In this document: piece after piece, positions 22,470-35,592 of the stretch
Position numbering within the stretch: the first letter of the stretch is position 1
Layout: the number at the start of each line of letters is the position of its first letter
DNA from: Macrotrachela quadricornifera
Lineage: Eukaryota > Rotifera > Eurotatoria > Philodinida > Philodinidae
Assembly (NCBI GenBank): GCA_022393335.1
Contig: JAJEKB010021337.1
Location: 1,421,938 to 1,485,937 of the forward strand
Direction of reading: 5' to 3'
DNA: 64,000 bases
Notes under the pieces: generated by a model
What the model was told of the DNA's origin: nothing
The model's database searches: none
Seen by the model: the letters and a program-made list of their open reading frames with translations, nothing else
Program-made: the position numbers and the translations under genes

Positions 22470-23576
22470 CTGAAAGAGAAAAGAATATGTTTGAAAATCA
22501 TATTACAAAGAATACATCACGATGACTTCAAATATTCATCATAAGAACTGGTCATTCTTATTTTTCTTTTAGACTGGTATCTAAAACAATTTTTCTGCGA
22601 CATGTGATTGTTAGTTGGAATGTTGAAGAAATTATATAAAAAGAAATGTAAACATCATCTGATTCAACTTTCCTCACAGATTCTGAGAGATATGTCGATA
22701 TTTTTTAAACCCATCATTGTTTGCATTTATAATTGAAATATCTACTTGTAGGAGTTACACTGAAAATATCTTTTTAAATTTATAGAGTAAGTTCAAAAAG
22801 TATTTGTTTCTCATATTGTATTCAATTTTAGAAGAAATGACATACACAGATGAAAACAGATGGTTTCAATCAGTCTTATATATAGGTTTTTGTCTCTGGA
22901 ACGACGAATTGAAATTCCGAGGAAATGAAAAATCATTTTCGGGAGGACCAACCGTCTGTTTGCAATCTAATGATCACAAGTCTCGAGGGAGCAAATCTTA
23001 TTTTCGGTGGAACACGCCTCGTTCGGATACCCCTCTGGATAAAACACTGGTTTCAATACAATGTGTATCAAATGTATTCTTGGTAAAGAATATTACAATT
23101 TGTTTTTCTTTCGATATTCAATATATAGGAAGAAAGTACAAGCTTCATTATATCCTATGTCATATTAATCATTAATAACAAATTGAGTTCCGAAAACTAA
23201 AAATATATCAAAAAAAATAAAATAAAAACATCTGCTTTGAGAGATTGCCATTGAGTTCTATGAAAAATCATAATCTGTCACAAGTTTTGTAAAACAATAT
23301 ATCACAATAATCAAAATAAATTGCATAATCAGTAATTGTTTGGTTTTATATTTATTATACTGTATTTTGATCATTGTTATATATTGTTTTGAAATCTGTA
23401 CTTTCCCGCTACCTGTCCATCACCGAAAAAAAAACAGAGTGCAATAGTCTTAACCCAGATAAACGAGTGAGGAAAACTTCAAGTGACACACACACACTGT
23501 AATCCACAAAATTCATCTGACTGAATAAAGGAGAAAGGGAAATTCATGAGCATATTATTGTCAAAGACAAACTATA
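22470..23576. other. Intergenic DNA between family genes A and B
   Basis: This stretch should contain the first exon of gene A, but I could not fix it. A 123-codon plus-strand frame at 22804-23175 has no recognisable feature. A short (CA)n run is present near 23490. Confidence 0.3.
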
Positions 23577-26500
23577 CTAGATTTTACCTCTATTTTCGAC
23601 AAATTGCCGCTCTCGACAAGTAATGAATACCCAATAAATAAGTTGTACTACAATTGGAATGATTATTTGAAGGCTCAGAGAAAGACCTCCAAATAGACCA
23701 GCGATAGTAGTGACTATATAGATAATATCTAGTCGTCGTGATATTGTATAAGTACAACTAGCAGGTGCACAAGCAGCATAATAACCATCATAATTGATGT
23801 TGAATTGCCATTTTTCGATCATAAGGTTCGATACCATAACTGATATAGTGTTGTTGGGTAAGAATCGTGATGGAACAGAGCTATTCATTGCAGTGATAGC
23901 TAATGTAGCTGCAGGCAATGGAGATCGTCTCGGTAGATCAACATTGTACATAGAAAGTATCATATTGATACAAGTTTGATTGAAGAAACATCGTAGATCA
24001 GATGAAAAGATCTTTCCTAGGAATGTGCAAGACTTAACTATGCCTGGTACACTCCATAAAACAGTCCCTCGTGTGCAATTATAACCGTATTCGCATGTAA
24101 ACTGACCTCCAGACCACATGGGATCAGGACAGTCAAATGCCACGCTACATGCACACTCGTTTAAAGTGGAAGGTGCTGGTGAATGATATCGAATCTTCCA
24201 CGAACCATTTACTTGAAATATTTGATGTTGTATTCCATTCTCTATTCCACTAGCCATTATCGATGTACTCTGCAGTGTCCCCATCAAAACAGGATTACGT
24301 TTTGTGCGCGCCTGAAATTCGTCGATAATCGGTGTTATTCGTGTCGTGAACTGGTCACCTAAAGAATAATAAGAAGACATATAGCAAATATCAAATTTAC
24401 TGAAATATGAAGTATTTTTTGTCTTCTACATGTCAAAATAACTTTCAGTCAGAGCTATTGGGAAAGTATTTGTACTTGAACTTTTCATACCTTTTTAAGG
24501 AAAAAACTACCCAGGTGGAACTTATTCCATCAGATCCTGTCGGATCCGATGAAACTGATGGAATAAAAACATCTAATTTTCCCCTATTCTAATTCTAATC
24601 ATGCATATGAAACAAAAGTGGAAGAAATGTCTATATTCCAATTGACTTAAAATAATTTTATTTCAAGCCAGTTAAAACATCTAAATTCAATAGTAAATTT
24701 TTTTTAATTAAAAGTTTTGTTTTCTTTATTTTAGATCAAATGAAACATTCCAATTAAACAATAAGTTTTTCTTTTAAATTAAATAAATTAAATTTTTTTT
24801 TTATTTTTAGTCGATTAATATACAGTCGATCCTAACGTCAAGGATTGATGCTGATTGTTCAGATCGAATTTTCCAACTGTGTCTTATATTATGCTGTTTC
24901 TATAATGGATCGGATATATATGAGGTTTACTATTAGTCATAGTTAATACGACAACAGTTGGGAAATCCTCTTAGACTAACGAATCTTGTATATGTATTTT
25001 GCATTGATCATAAATTAAACAGCTGATAAAGGACGCATTCATATACCGAGTGTCACAAAAGTTTTGCGACATTTTGTATTTCGTATATATCTCGACTTAT
25101 GTAAATGATGTAACCTTGCATTTGTTTTCAAAAGGTGCGCCATTGAGGACCATACAAAATCTGTACGAAGAACCTTTATTGAAAAACAAAATATTTTTCT
25201 CAATATTTATTACTGTGCTCAACACGTTGGGAAGTAACACTGCCATGTAGGTTGTTCGTTTTGATTATACAGAAACCATTAGAACAAGTCAAGAGAATTT
25301 TCTTTATGGAAGTTTTGAAGAGCTTTTCACGGCGCATCTTTTGAAAAAAGTTCAAGGTTATATCATTTACATAAGTCGAGATATATGCGAAATACAAAAT
25401 GTCGCAAAACTTTTTGTGACACCCGGTATAAGTTCCCAATGGCTATGCTATAATGGTATATGTAGATCGTCAAGTCCTATTATATAGAAGTGCTCGTAGA
25501 TGTTCGAGTCTAATCTACTGCAGTACCCGTAATTCATAGAGGACTTTCGAATATTAGTGCCCATAAATTGTCAAAGGTTCTCATATATAGGTAGCTGTAA
25601 GTTTTGTGAACCTATAGTTTCAGCTCACGTGAGCTGAAGCCGTCATACAGCTAATGGGAATTTATAGATTTTTGTTTATTCACTAAGCCACCTCTCATAA
25701 ATTTGATCCGAAGCTAAGTTTTGAAAAATAGCTTTTAGAGTGAACTGTATAGAATTGATGTATCAGAGGCACTCTATTATTAAAACGTTGTGAATTATTC
25801 TATATCTCTTTCTTACCTATCTAGTAGCTTTTGAAAAGAAATAACATCAATCCTTACATAACTAGTAAAATCAATAAGGCACACAACAGTCTTCTTCAAA
25901 ATGGTTTGAGTTTTTCTTTTGATTTATTTGTTTCTTTGCAAATTCTATAAGATTCATATCGAATACACAAGAACTAGATACTACAGGACAACTTTTTAGC
26001 AAATCATCAAAATAAGAGGACTATGTGTAGTTAGTTCATCTGCATGTAGTTACATGGGTTTGACGATAAATTCCAGAAACTTGTAGCACTGATTTGATGT
26101 CTAGTTATTAGTAATTGATCGAAATTTGTATTCTCAAATTCAGTTTTTATTATATTGACTAATTAACAAATAAACAACACTAACTCTAGGACCTATTTAG
26201 CAAGTGGCTATATGATATACAAATTAATTCGTTTTCTTATACATTATATGAACTTAATGAATTTTTTATTTAGACACTTTTTGAGCTAACCAAACAAAGA
26301 TTTCATCTGCGTCAAAACTTTTATTTGCAAATGGTATACATAGGTAAAGGAATTCGAAACACAAAATAATTGCTTTATACCAGCAGATGTCGGTGATATG
26401 ACAGAAATTTCACGTTAGAATTATTTAACAATAATTAAACAAGGCAACTAGCTCATTATCGTGTTTGATTGCATTTTCTTAGTACAGGAAGTATGATTGA

Positions 26501-28207
26501 AAATATAAAGTGATGCATAAATAGGAAAACAGGTTATCAGTCATTAAATTAGACATTCAATCTACAGACAATTCATTCTCAATAAGATTTGTTTAGGAAA
26601 ATACAAAATTTTCTGATTGTAAAGATTAGATCTAATAGTCCGTTTATGGCCCTTGATGATAGGTAGTTCCAAAATATCTGTTTAATAAAATGAAAAGAAA
26701 TTAACTCGATGAAGTGTGAAACGATAAGGATGCACGAATAAATTTTTTCACTTACGTGAATATGCCAGAGAATTGATGAATTCATCCCTAAGAAACACGG
26801 ATGTAGTTTTTGAAACATATATATTGGAAAAAATGCAGAACACTTGAAGTTGACTGAAAAAATACGATCCATAACGTCGAAAATCGTTTTCTGGCAGCAT
26901 GTGGAAGTCTGTGTAGTCGTCCATGACAAATGCGAAGTAACCAGCTAACCAGGCATCATAGTCTTGTGTGAATGGACTTGTACAAATCTAAATTATTAAT
27001 ATGTATTGTTACTATTGTCAGGGAAGTAGTGACGAAAAGGTGAACAGTGCAGAACTAGATTGAAAAAAACTAAACAAATCAGTTTGTAACAAAGAGTAAA
27101 TCGAATTGGCTTTTCTGGGTCGAGTTTGGTTCCGTACGAAATTACTTTTGAAATATTGGTTCGGGTTCAATTCAAGTGAATTTAGAAAAAAATTAATTCA
27201 AGTTCGATTCGGTTTATTTTTGGTCTCTGGTATGAAATCATTTTTATACTAATAGAAAACAACTAGATTCAGATAATAAAAATTTCTTTCAGATGGGCCA
27301 TTAAAAAGTACAGAAGTCATTTTCATAAAGTCTAATATTTCATCGCTGTAATGAATTATCAATTTAAACAGTCCTTAAAATTGTAGTATTCATCAGTCTA
27401 TGGTTGAAAGCGTTTAGTCGAAAGATCAATTATTTATTTCAGTGAAAAGTTCTTGCAGATTCGTTTGAGATCAAATGCTTAAATAGTTTGGAGTCTATTT
27501 AAAAGAAGTCAAACAATAATGTATACCACATTTAGTATAGACCATACAATGAGATTGTCAAAATAGCATATCGAGCTACCTGTCATGCTGTACAATATGA
27601 TGAAAGAAGTTCATCAGAACAAAAGAAGTGGAATTCTTTTTAAATTTCAGCATTTAGATTCGTTCAACATTCGAAAGACTAATGTTGGAAAACTTAAAGA
27701 GAATAAATATGAATGTTTACATTTTTCGTATCGCACTAATATGTCAATTATGTTTTTTTAATCAAAAGAACCGAATCTTGATATTATGACCAAAAGTATG
27801 TTTTAAAGAAGGTCACTGTACTAATGATTAAAAAGCAACTGTAATTTGATGAGAATGTTGTTAAATATATTTATTTTGACATCGGATTACTACATCTTCA
27901 CCAAACTAGAGAATCAAGTCTAACTTGTGTTATGTTGTTTGAATTTTATTACCTGGTGAAAACGTGGAGTCGAAGTCATAATCATTTTGTCATGACGCAC
28001 TGAAACCTTCGAGCAGGGACATACGAGTGTTTCTGGATTTGTTTTATGAAGTTTTTCAAAAGTAGCAAGTGATGGATTTGACACCATGATTGATCGCGTG
28101 TGGATTGTGAAAGATGTGTAAAAAGCAAGTATAGTGATAGCCACTATAAGAAGAATTATATAAGCACGTGTGGCTTGAATTCCAAGAAGCTCATTTGACA
28201 GCTTATC
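23577..28207 (-). CDS. Two-membrane-segment Cys-rich protein, family gene B
   Basis: Exons on the minus strand are 28207-27953, 26987-26756 and 24358-23577 (TAG stop). Phases fit at both junctions. The first encodes TM1 (AYIILLIVAITILAFYTSF) and LVCPCSKVSV, ending FHQ. The second begins ICTSPF, the family position of VCSSD. The third carries ECACSVAFDCPDP, CTFLGKIFSSDLRCFFNQTC, EKWQFN, the hallmark YYAACAPASCTYT and TM2 (IVTTIAGLFGGLSLSLQIII). The introns are long (965 and 2397 bp); the second contains a MITE (25044-25428). An initial exon upstream of 28207 is expected but not found. Function is unknown. Relation to genes A and C is certain from shared intron positions and Cys motifs. Confidence 0.8.
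25044..25428. mobile_element. Tc1/mariner-type MITE in an intron of gene B
   Basis: Inverted arms of about 95 bases (25044-25138 and 25333-25428) begin TACCGAGTGTCACAAAA and end in the complement of TACCGGGTGTCACAAAA. They enclose the shared block CTCGACTTATGTAAATGAT. TATA flanks both sides, in keeping with TA-target insertion. There is no coding sequence of its own; short frames on both strands are products of the arms. Confidence 0.85.
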
Positions 28208-28595
28208 CTAAAATATGTTAAATTTTGATAGCATACAAAATTATCTTCTGATTTAGTCTATATCATGATCGTCACTTTTAACTTATCTCTCAACACAACA
28301 AAATGTTCGATATTATTTTTAATTGTAAAAGAAACGTAGGCAATCAGTACCAATGCAAGCTGAATTAGTATGAATTAAGTACTTTCTTTTAAAATAAAAG
28401 ATCTAAGTCGAAATTGAGAGAAAAAAAAGTTGTGTACAAATCTTCTATTGAGATTGAAAGTGCTTATGGTATTCCTTTGAATAATAGCCAGGTACTATTA
28501 TGTTTCCATGGAATCACATATATAGATTTTTCTATTGGGACATTTTTCTTTGAATAGCTCATTATTTAAACCGTTTTTAATCATTCCGTCATCTG

Positions 28596-28948
28596 GTCGA
28601 TATGACTGATTGGTTAAGATGCTTGATGTATATTCACACGATACTGTGTTCGAACCTTGGATAAGTCACCAACGGCTATTGTGTCTCGGATCATCTATCC
28701 GAAAATAAACTGACTACGTTGTTGACATACACTAAAGAGCCCTTGAGACTAGTATGTGGTCACTCATTATGTACGGGGAGCTTAACTGATTAAGCGGGGA
28801 GAACTATGAGTCAGCCGACCTTCTGTCCAGATCTACATTTAGTAATAGATGTAGGAAACTATCGGGCTTGTCGAAGCTGTTTTCAAACAGCATCCTATAT
28901 TGAAAGGTAGCCGAAAGGTGGGATATTCTTCGTCTTCTTCTTCGTTAT
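28596..28948 (+). mobile_element. tRNA-derived SINE
   Basis: A polymerase III type-2 promoter is visible. Box A is TGGTTAAGATGC at 28611-28622 and box B is GTTCGAACC at 28648-28656, at tRNA-like spacing. About 290 bases of unrelated body follow, and the element ends in a CTTCTTCTTC-type tail at 28925-28945. A functional tRNA is unlikely because no acceptor stem pairs across the head. The element lies between family genes B and C. Confidence 0.65.
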
Positions 28949-30126
28949 TCCTTCATCAAAAACTAATTCTTCGACTGTTTCAACACTTCAACTGCTGTAT
29001 ATTCGTTCTATAGATGAAAAGGTATTTTCGAAAGAGCAAGATGACTATAATCTAATATTGGCTTTATGTGAGCCCTAAAAATATATGAATGACATCGTTC
29101 CTTTCTCGAGCACCTAAACATTTTTATTTATTTTTGTCGAAATACATACTTTTGATAATGTTAGATCATTATCTTCTTCCTCTATTTTTTTGTCCATTTT
29201 CTGTTGATCTTTCTCTTTTTTCTTTCATATACAAATGTCTGCTTTTTATTTAAAATTCTTCTAATAACTGTGAGATAATTCATAGGCAAAAGAATGAATA
29301 GAACATAGATCCTGTAGATGTCCATTTTTCAAACATCCAAATGACATTCCACAGTTCTAATATGAATGAGAAAATTGACTTAGAAAATTGAGGATGGGCA
29401 TCGAATCTTATGCGAGAACGAGATTCAACGAAAATATCATCAAAATTGGGAACATCTTTCGAAATTTACATTCAAGTCGCTCTAAATTTCTTCAATCTTA
29501 CTTCAATCTGTAGAATTATGGTGAAGTCTACAACTTTAGTGTGCTTTTGTTACCATGAGATTTCACGTTTTTCATTAGTTAATGATCAAAAATTGATAGA
29601 GATATTGACAACATATTTAATGTCCAAATCAATGAAAATACTGTATTCATCCTGATTTTGTGCAAACCAGTTGTATTGGGTCTCAATTATCAGAAACTGA
29701 AATTATCTTTTTTTCTAGGTTATACTATGATTGTGCTTCCATTAGAATCTTATTCTTACCCAAATTTCTCGATATTCCTTATTATTTTAGTAGGGAATCA
29801 ATTAATTGAACAAATAAATGTAGGTGACATCAGTTGTCTTCTAACAATTAAAATAGACAATATTGATATACCTTAAATAGATTTAACGAGAGTGCTTTAG
29901 TTTTGATAAAAATTAAGATGAATTTGATTCGAGCATGAAGATCTACGCAAAAAAAACAGACTGTTAGAAAATAAACAACATAACAAAGTCTAATACTTTC
30001 AGTAGTGACTTGTCTTCTTTCATCTTGTTGTGTACTCGTACCAACCAATGAGTTAGGTGGAATAGTATTCACACTATCTAAAATTATCTCAAGAATTGTT
30101 GCATTTAAAAAAAGATAATTGAAATG
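28949..30126. other. Intergenic DNA, possible alternative 3' exon of gene C
   Basis: On the minus strand, a TTTTAG acceptor at about 30081 opens a frame (NTIPPNSLVGTSTQQDERR) that could be joined in phase to a GTATTG donor just before the end of gene C, giving a longer cytoplasmic tail. This is not proven. Otherwise nothing is seen. Confidence 0.35.
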
Positions 30127-32760
30127 CTAAATAGGTATGTTTTCGACAATACCTTGCTGTAATTTTTGTTGCTGACATTTCTTGGCAAATTGTGTATGTA
30201 ACCAACGGCCAAGTTTGACAATGATCGGTGATACGATACGAAGAGTCACAGTCAAGCCACTGAACAAGCTGAGAAGTATAGTAATTACAGAAAGAAAATC
30301 GAACCATTTAATATGTGTATAAGTGCATCGAGAAGGTGCACAAGCCGCGTAATAGCCTGAAAAATTCTTATTAATTTCCCATTGGTCAATCATCATCTGC
30401 TGGTAAATATTTGTGATGGTATCGTTTGGTAAATATCGAGATGACATTAGTGCATTCAATGGCTTGGGCCAATCAGAGACTGGTAGATTCGAGATCAATT
30501 GAGCAGTCATATTAAGGCATGTCGAATTAAAGAAACATTGAAGATTGGAGACGATAAGAGCTTCGTACGGAAAACATCCTATATTCATTCCAGGAATGAT
30601 GAATATGGCCGGTGGATAGACATCTAATCTGTGCCAGACACCTCGTGGCTCAGCACTCCATGCATAAATACCGGCTTTATACGTTACAGAGGACGCGAAG
30701 ACGCAAATACCAAAGGTATCCCATGGATCCTAGAATTAAATGTACATGATAGTCATTTGAAAAATAGTCAAAAAATGTCGATTGGTGGAAATAGAACAGT
30801 CATTCTATATTTCTACTCATCGATCTATTATATTCGAAAGAGCTTTATGAGTCAAATTTCACATTGCTTATGTTTTAGTTTTAGTTTCTATTCAATTATT
30901 AAACGTATATGATGGTGAATTTGATTTTACACCAAAATCATTTTCCTTAAGAAAAATTAATTTGTAGAAAAGATTAATATCTAAAAGTATTAACAGTATG
31001 GAGATATATCATAGCGATATAGAAGTAAGGTGAAATCACAATACTAATTATACTACTATATTGCATTACTGCTATGCTATACAGCTCATGTATGTTAAAC
31101 GCGAAACTTGAAAAGTTGTTCAATGGCTTTTTCTATTCTTTTCCTGAACCTCATAATTGTTCCCTATCTTCTCTCTCCTCCTCACTCTCTAATTACATGT
31201 CTCCTGAATTCCTTGAATTTCTTGATTTTTCTTAAATTGTTCATTTTTGGATGGCGAGTACTACTGACAAGCGTACACTTTCAAATGTCATATTCGCTTT
31301 TGAGTCAAGAGTATAAGCATCATGTATAGTCTATTGAAAGTCTCCTCTGAAATTAGCCAATAGTAGGTTAACTGGAAATTCGTTCTATTTCTTTTATGGT
31401 CGTCCAAGATAAACCTGAATGCTTTCTTGCAAAGACTTACGTCATCTAAGATGGCATAATCGTTAAGAGGATAAAATGCATCGGCTTCGTAAAATAAATA
31501 TGGATCGGGAGCTACCAAGCGAAGTTTGTTGGTGTGCACAGCCGACCAAAGAGGACTCAGGTGAATTAGTGCCATGACTAATGTGCTGGCTTCGACTGGT
31601 GGAAATGTCATTAATATATACGTCTGAAACTTGTCTGTGAGAACCTTGACTTGATCATTTAAAGACGTGAATGATACTGCTTGTTCGACCACGAGTTGGC
31701 CAGCCAGAAATTCGGCTTGAAGATCTTCCATTGTCACCTCCATTAACGAGCAAAACATCTCCAACAGACGAAATTGGGTTGCAGCTGTGAGACGAAAATC
31801 AAGTGGAGTAAACCGGCTTGTTTCCATATTGAACAACGATGTAATCCATTTTGATGAGACCAGATCACTTGAGCATACCTGAGAAAGAAAAAAATCTACT
31901 GTTAAAAATCATAAAGGTGAAAAATTGTTCTATTCATTGTCAGATAAACGTTTCCCTGTACATTCCTATATCATGAAAGCAGTCATCCAGCATTGCGAAT
32001 AAATACGTTGTAGTGTATTTTACCCGGAAAAGTGTGGTAACAGATAATCTTCACTTTCACAAATTATTAATGATTTACTGAACAATATTCGTCTACTAAT
32101 TCGACAGATATATTTCTTATTTGTTGAGCGAATATTGATTAAGCAAGCAATCATACAGATTTGATTTCAGACAAATATGAATAATTCAGTTAAGTATTAG
32201 TGTTAAAAGCTACAATCGATATCATGCAAATCTAAATGTTGCTGCATAGACAGTTGAGATTCTACGCATCTGTTGTAAGACATTTGCTTTATCCATCGAG
32301 ATCGATTTTACACTGTAAATTTCAGAATTTTTAGTCGATTCGACATTAGAACTTTAAAAGGGTGGGGGTCTTCTTAAGAACAGTATACTTAAAGATATCA
32401 TATCGAAAGAAAAAAATATTCAAAATATCTTACCTGATGATATGTGAATTTAAATGATAAGAAACTTGAATAAGGTACAGCAATATTTTCACATGGACAT
32501 GAAAGTGTACCCGGAAACTTGGCTTGTAGATATTCGAATGTATCCAGTGAAGGGTTTGATACTGTTACTGAGACTATTCTGTTAGTGAAAATATCGAACA
32601 GAACGAGAATGATGAGACCTGCATTCAAGAGAATGAGATAGACACGTGTACTAAGCAGTTGATTAAGCAATGTTTGTTCATTTTCAGTGCCATTTTCATC
32701 GGGATCAGAAAATAAATTGAGTTTGGTGAACCACTGAAGCACACGCTTGACAAGTTGCAT
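30127..32760 (-). CDS. Two-membrane-segment Cys-rich protein, family gene C, 455 aa, complete
   Basis: Exons on the minus strand are 32760-32434 (ATG start), 31878-31441 and 30729-30127 (TAG stop). All are in phase 0 with GT-AG introns, giving 455 residues. Exon 1 encodes a short cytoplasmic N-terminus, TM1 (VYLILLNAGLIILVLFDIF) and LSCPCENIAVPYSSF, ending FTYHQ. Exon 2 begins VCSSDLVSSKW. Exon 3 carries GICVFASS, a WSAEPRGVW block, GCFPYEALIVSNLQCFFNSTC, DQWEIN, the hallmark YYAACAPSRCTYT, TM2 (FLSVITILLSLFSGLTVTL) and a Gln/Lys-rich tail. This copy defines the family start and gene structure. It is shorter in the ectodomain than gene A. Function is unknown; a surface receptor or channel-like role is inference from topology only. 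Confidence 0.83.
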
Positions 32761-32989
32761 TTAGCTGCTTAAAATTGAAGATAGATAAGATGCTAAATAT
32801 TTAAAATTATCGGAATTTTTTTTTTACATTTTCATAACATATTTAGATAAAAAAATTGAATTGTCTTTTTACAATATAAGAGAAAAGTTTTACAAAGGAT
32901 GGACAATCGATTTCGTTACAAAACTATTCTAGCATACAAGAATTATCAAGAAAATCGATTTTAAACAATTGTTGAAATCTACAGGATGT

Positions 32990-34756
32990 TCGAAAAGTAA
33001 TTACCCAAAAGTAAATTTGTACCTCTTTACTACTTAATTTAACTTTATCAACTAATTTTATTTTAAATGATCGGGACATATTTCAATTTTTTTTTATACG
33101 AACAAGTTTCAACCGCATCCTTCAAATCTATCACTTAATAGCGAAATACAAAAAATATTGCCCTTTTCTATATGTACGAACAATCCAAAAATTAGCTAAC
33201 CGAAGAAACAATTGAGTATCTCCATTACGGCTCGAGCAATATATTCGTAAAGATATGCCTGCAGAGACAGTTTGTTAAGTGTTATTCCTGATTTAACAAA
33301 AAACCTTTACTTGTTCACATATAGGTAACAAATTACATACTTAATCAAGAGTCCTTGCAGGTATGTCTTTACGAATATATTGCTCGAGCCGTAATAGAAA
33401 CATTCTATTTTTTCTTCTGTTAGTTAACTTTTGGATTGTTTCTACATATAGAAAAAAAGGCAACATTTTTGTAATAACATTGACGACTACTTTTGAAGCT
33501 TCCTAGTATAAACAGAAATCTGAAGTATGGATCTATCATTTAAAACAAAGAATAAGAGTGTATAAGGGCCATTTTAAGATCATCATCGATTCTCATTCGT
33601 TCATGATTTACTAGATGTAGAATTTCGTGATGTATTGTTTGATAGCAAAATAATTCTATTTCTGAAGGATCCAAACTCATTTTATCTCAAAACATTATAT
33701 TCACTTTTTGTATCATAATTTGATGACTCATACATGCATGTACGATCCTTAGAAATTTTCCTATATAAAGGCGTATCCAACTAAAAACTACATCATTTGA
33801 CTGTCTACTCTTCAATGATTCTCTGGTAAAAGTGTTGCTAAACAACGATATAAATATTGTTTCGAACAAGTAAAAAAATCATACATTATATTATCACTTT
33901 TATTTATTGTTTTCTTAACATCTCGAGAAAGAACAAAAAAGAAATAGATATTCGAAATCAACACAAGAAATTGAGCCAACTCATAAGTTTCAAAGTTTTC
34001 CTTCATATTGTATATTTTTTTCTCAAAAAATTTAACTGCGATTTCCGTCAAGGTTTAATCAAAAAAAATTAATTTAAGAAAAACACCTTTATTCTTATTC
34101 GGATATCTTTTATTTTGTCTCCTAAGAACGTTTTAAAGGGTCTTAACTTCCACTGTTCAAATGATTTTCTTATTAAGTTCGATGTTTAACTAAACATGGA
34201 CGGGAATCCCACTTAAATTTTTCTAGAAAAAAATATACAATATGAAGGAAAACTTTGAAACATATGAGTTGGCTCAATTTCTTGTGTTGATTTCGAATAT
34301 CTATTTCTTTTTTGTCCTTTCTCAAGATATTAAGAATACAATAAACAGAAGTGATAAGATAATCTATGATTTTCTTACTTCTTTGAAACAATATTTATAT
34401 CGTTGTTTAGCAACACTTTAACCAGAGAATGATTGAAGAATAAACAGTCAAATAATGTAGTTTTCTGTTGGATATGTTTTTGTATAGGAAAATTTCTATG
34501 GATCGCACGGACATGTATGATTCATCAAATTATGATACAAAAGTGAATAAAATGTTTTGAGCTAAAATGAGTTTGGATCCTTCAGAAATAGAATTAGTTT
34601 GCTACCAAACGATTAATCCTGAAATTCTACATCTAGTAAATCATGAATGAATAAGAATTGATGATGGTCCTAAAATGGCCGTTACACACTCCCGCTCTTA
34701 GTTGATAAAGTCAAGTTAAATAGTAAAGATATATGTATTTACTTTCGAGTAATCAA
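32990..34756. repeat. Large composite fold-back, about 1.77 kb
   Basis: The main arms, about 33549-34050 and 34190-34692, are inverted copies of roughly 90 percent identity by eye around a loop of about 140 bases. The outer flanks also pair: ACTTTATCAACT near 33045 against AGTTGATAAAGT near 34698. Each arm contains the same frame in opposite directions, so those frames are repeat products and not genes. Inside the left flank is a second, smaller fold-back (33160-33474). Confidence 0.8.
33160..33474. repeat. Smaller fold-back nested in the composite
   Basis: The block GGCTCGAGCAATATATTCGT near 33230 is repeated inverted near 33370. TCTATATGTACGAACAATCC near 33170 pairs with GGATTGTTTCTACATATAGA near 33433. 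The arms are about 110-130 bases. No coding sequence. Confidence 0.8.
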
Positions 34757-35154
34757 TTTTGGAACACTTTGTATAGAAAGAAAATGAAACTATCAGTTTG
34801 TACAAAAGATGATGACAGATGTCTCTATATATTTGTCAAACAAATCTCCAAAAAGATGTTAGACGTAAGCTATTGTGTTTCACATTTTAATATTGGAGCA
34901 ATTTCATTGAAAAGTTTTCGTGCTCATTTGGAATATTTAGTTTATTAGTTGAAATTCCCGAAATCAGATGGAGTTGATTCTGCAATGTTCACCATCGCGG
35001 AATAGGATGACTACTCTCATATTCAAGAATTTCTTTGCTGTAAGACAATATAGCAACTTTTCCACCGACGATTTATTTACAATCTTGTAATACTTCTTAT
35101 ATGATTAGGTGCTTTTCAGTTGCTGAATTCTATACTAGGTATGCGCCAGTGCCA

Positions 35155-35592
35155 CCCATTGAAAAAAAGTAAGATTATGTAAGATTTCATCAGATTTCAA
35201 TCGGATTTTTCTGCACCAAAATCAAAATTATAATTGATTGAAATCTTTCCAAATCAACAATAATTTGATTTTTAATCAAAAATAATTCTCAAAATCTGGT
35301 ATAATTTTAATTTTAATCAAAAAATATGTGATTTTAATCGAAATTCTCCTTGATTTAGAAGATTATTTTTTAATCAAAACTACCCCTTCCAAATCAAGGA
35401 GAATTTCGATTAAAATCACATATTTTTTGATTAAAATTAAAATTATACCAGATTTTGAGAATTATTTTTGATTAAAAATCAAATTATTGTTGATTTGGAA
35501 AGATTTCAATCAATTATAATTTTGATTTTGGTGCAGAAAAATCCGATTGAAATCTGATAAAATCTTACATAATCTTACTTTTTTTCAATGGG
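35155..35592. repeat. Near-perfect 438-bp palindrome
   Basis: Arms of about 204 bases begin CCCATTGAAAAAAAGTAAGA and match their inverse copies with only a few differences, around a centre of about 30 bases. The arms are extremely AT-rich and repeat AATCAAAA/TTTTGATT motifs. It lies just inside the left end of the surrounding hAT element. Its coding capacity is nil. Confidence 0.92.

Noticed and set aside
28596..28680. Possible tRNA gene
   Set aside because: A and B boxes are present but no acceptor-stem or anticodon-stem pairing could be drawn; it fits a SINE head better.
33857..34391. Two frames encoding nearly the same 70-residue peptide on opposite strands
   Set aside because: They are the two arms of a fold-back; no splice or motif support.
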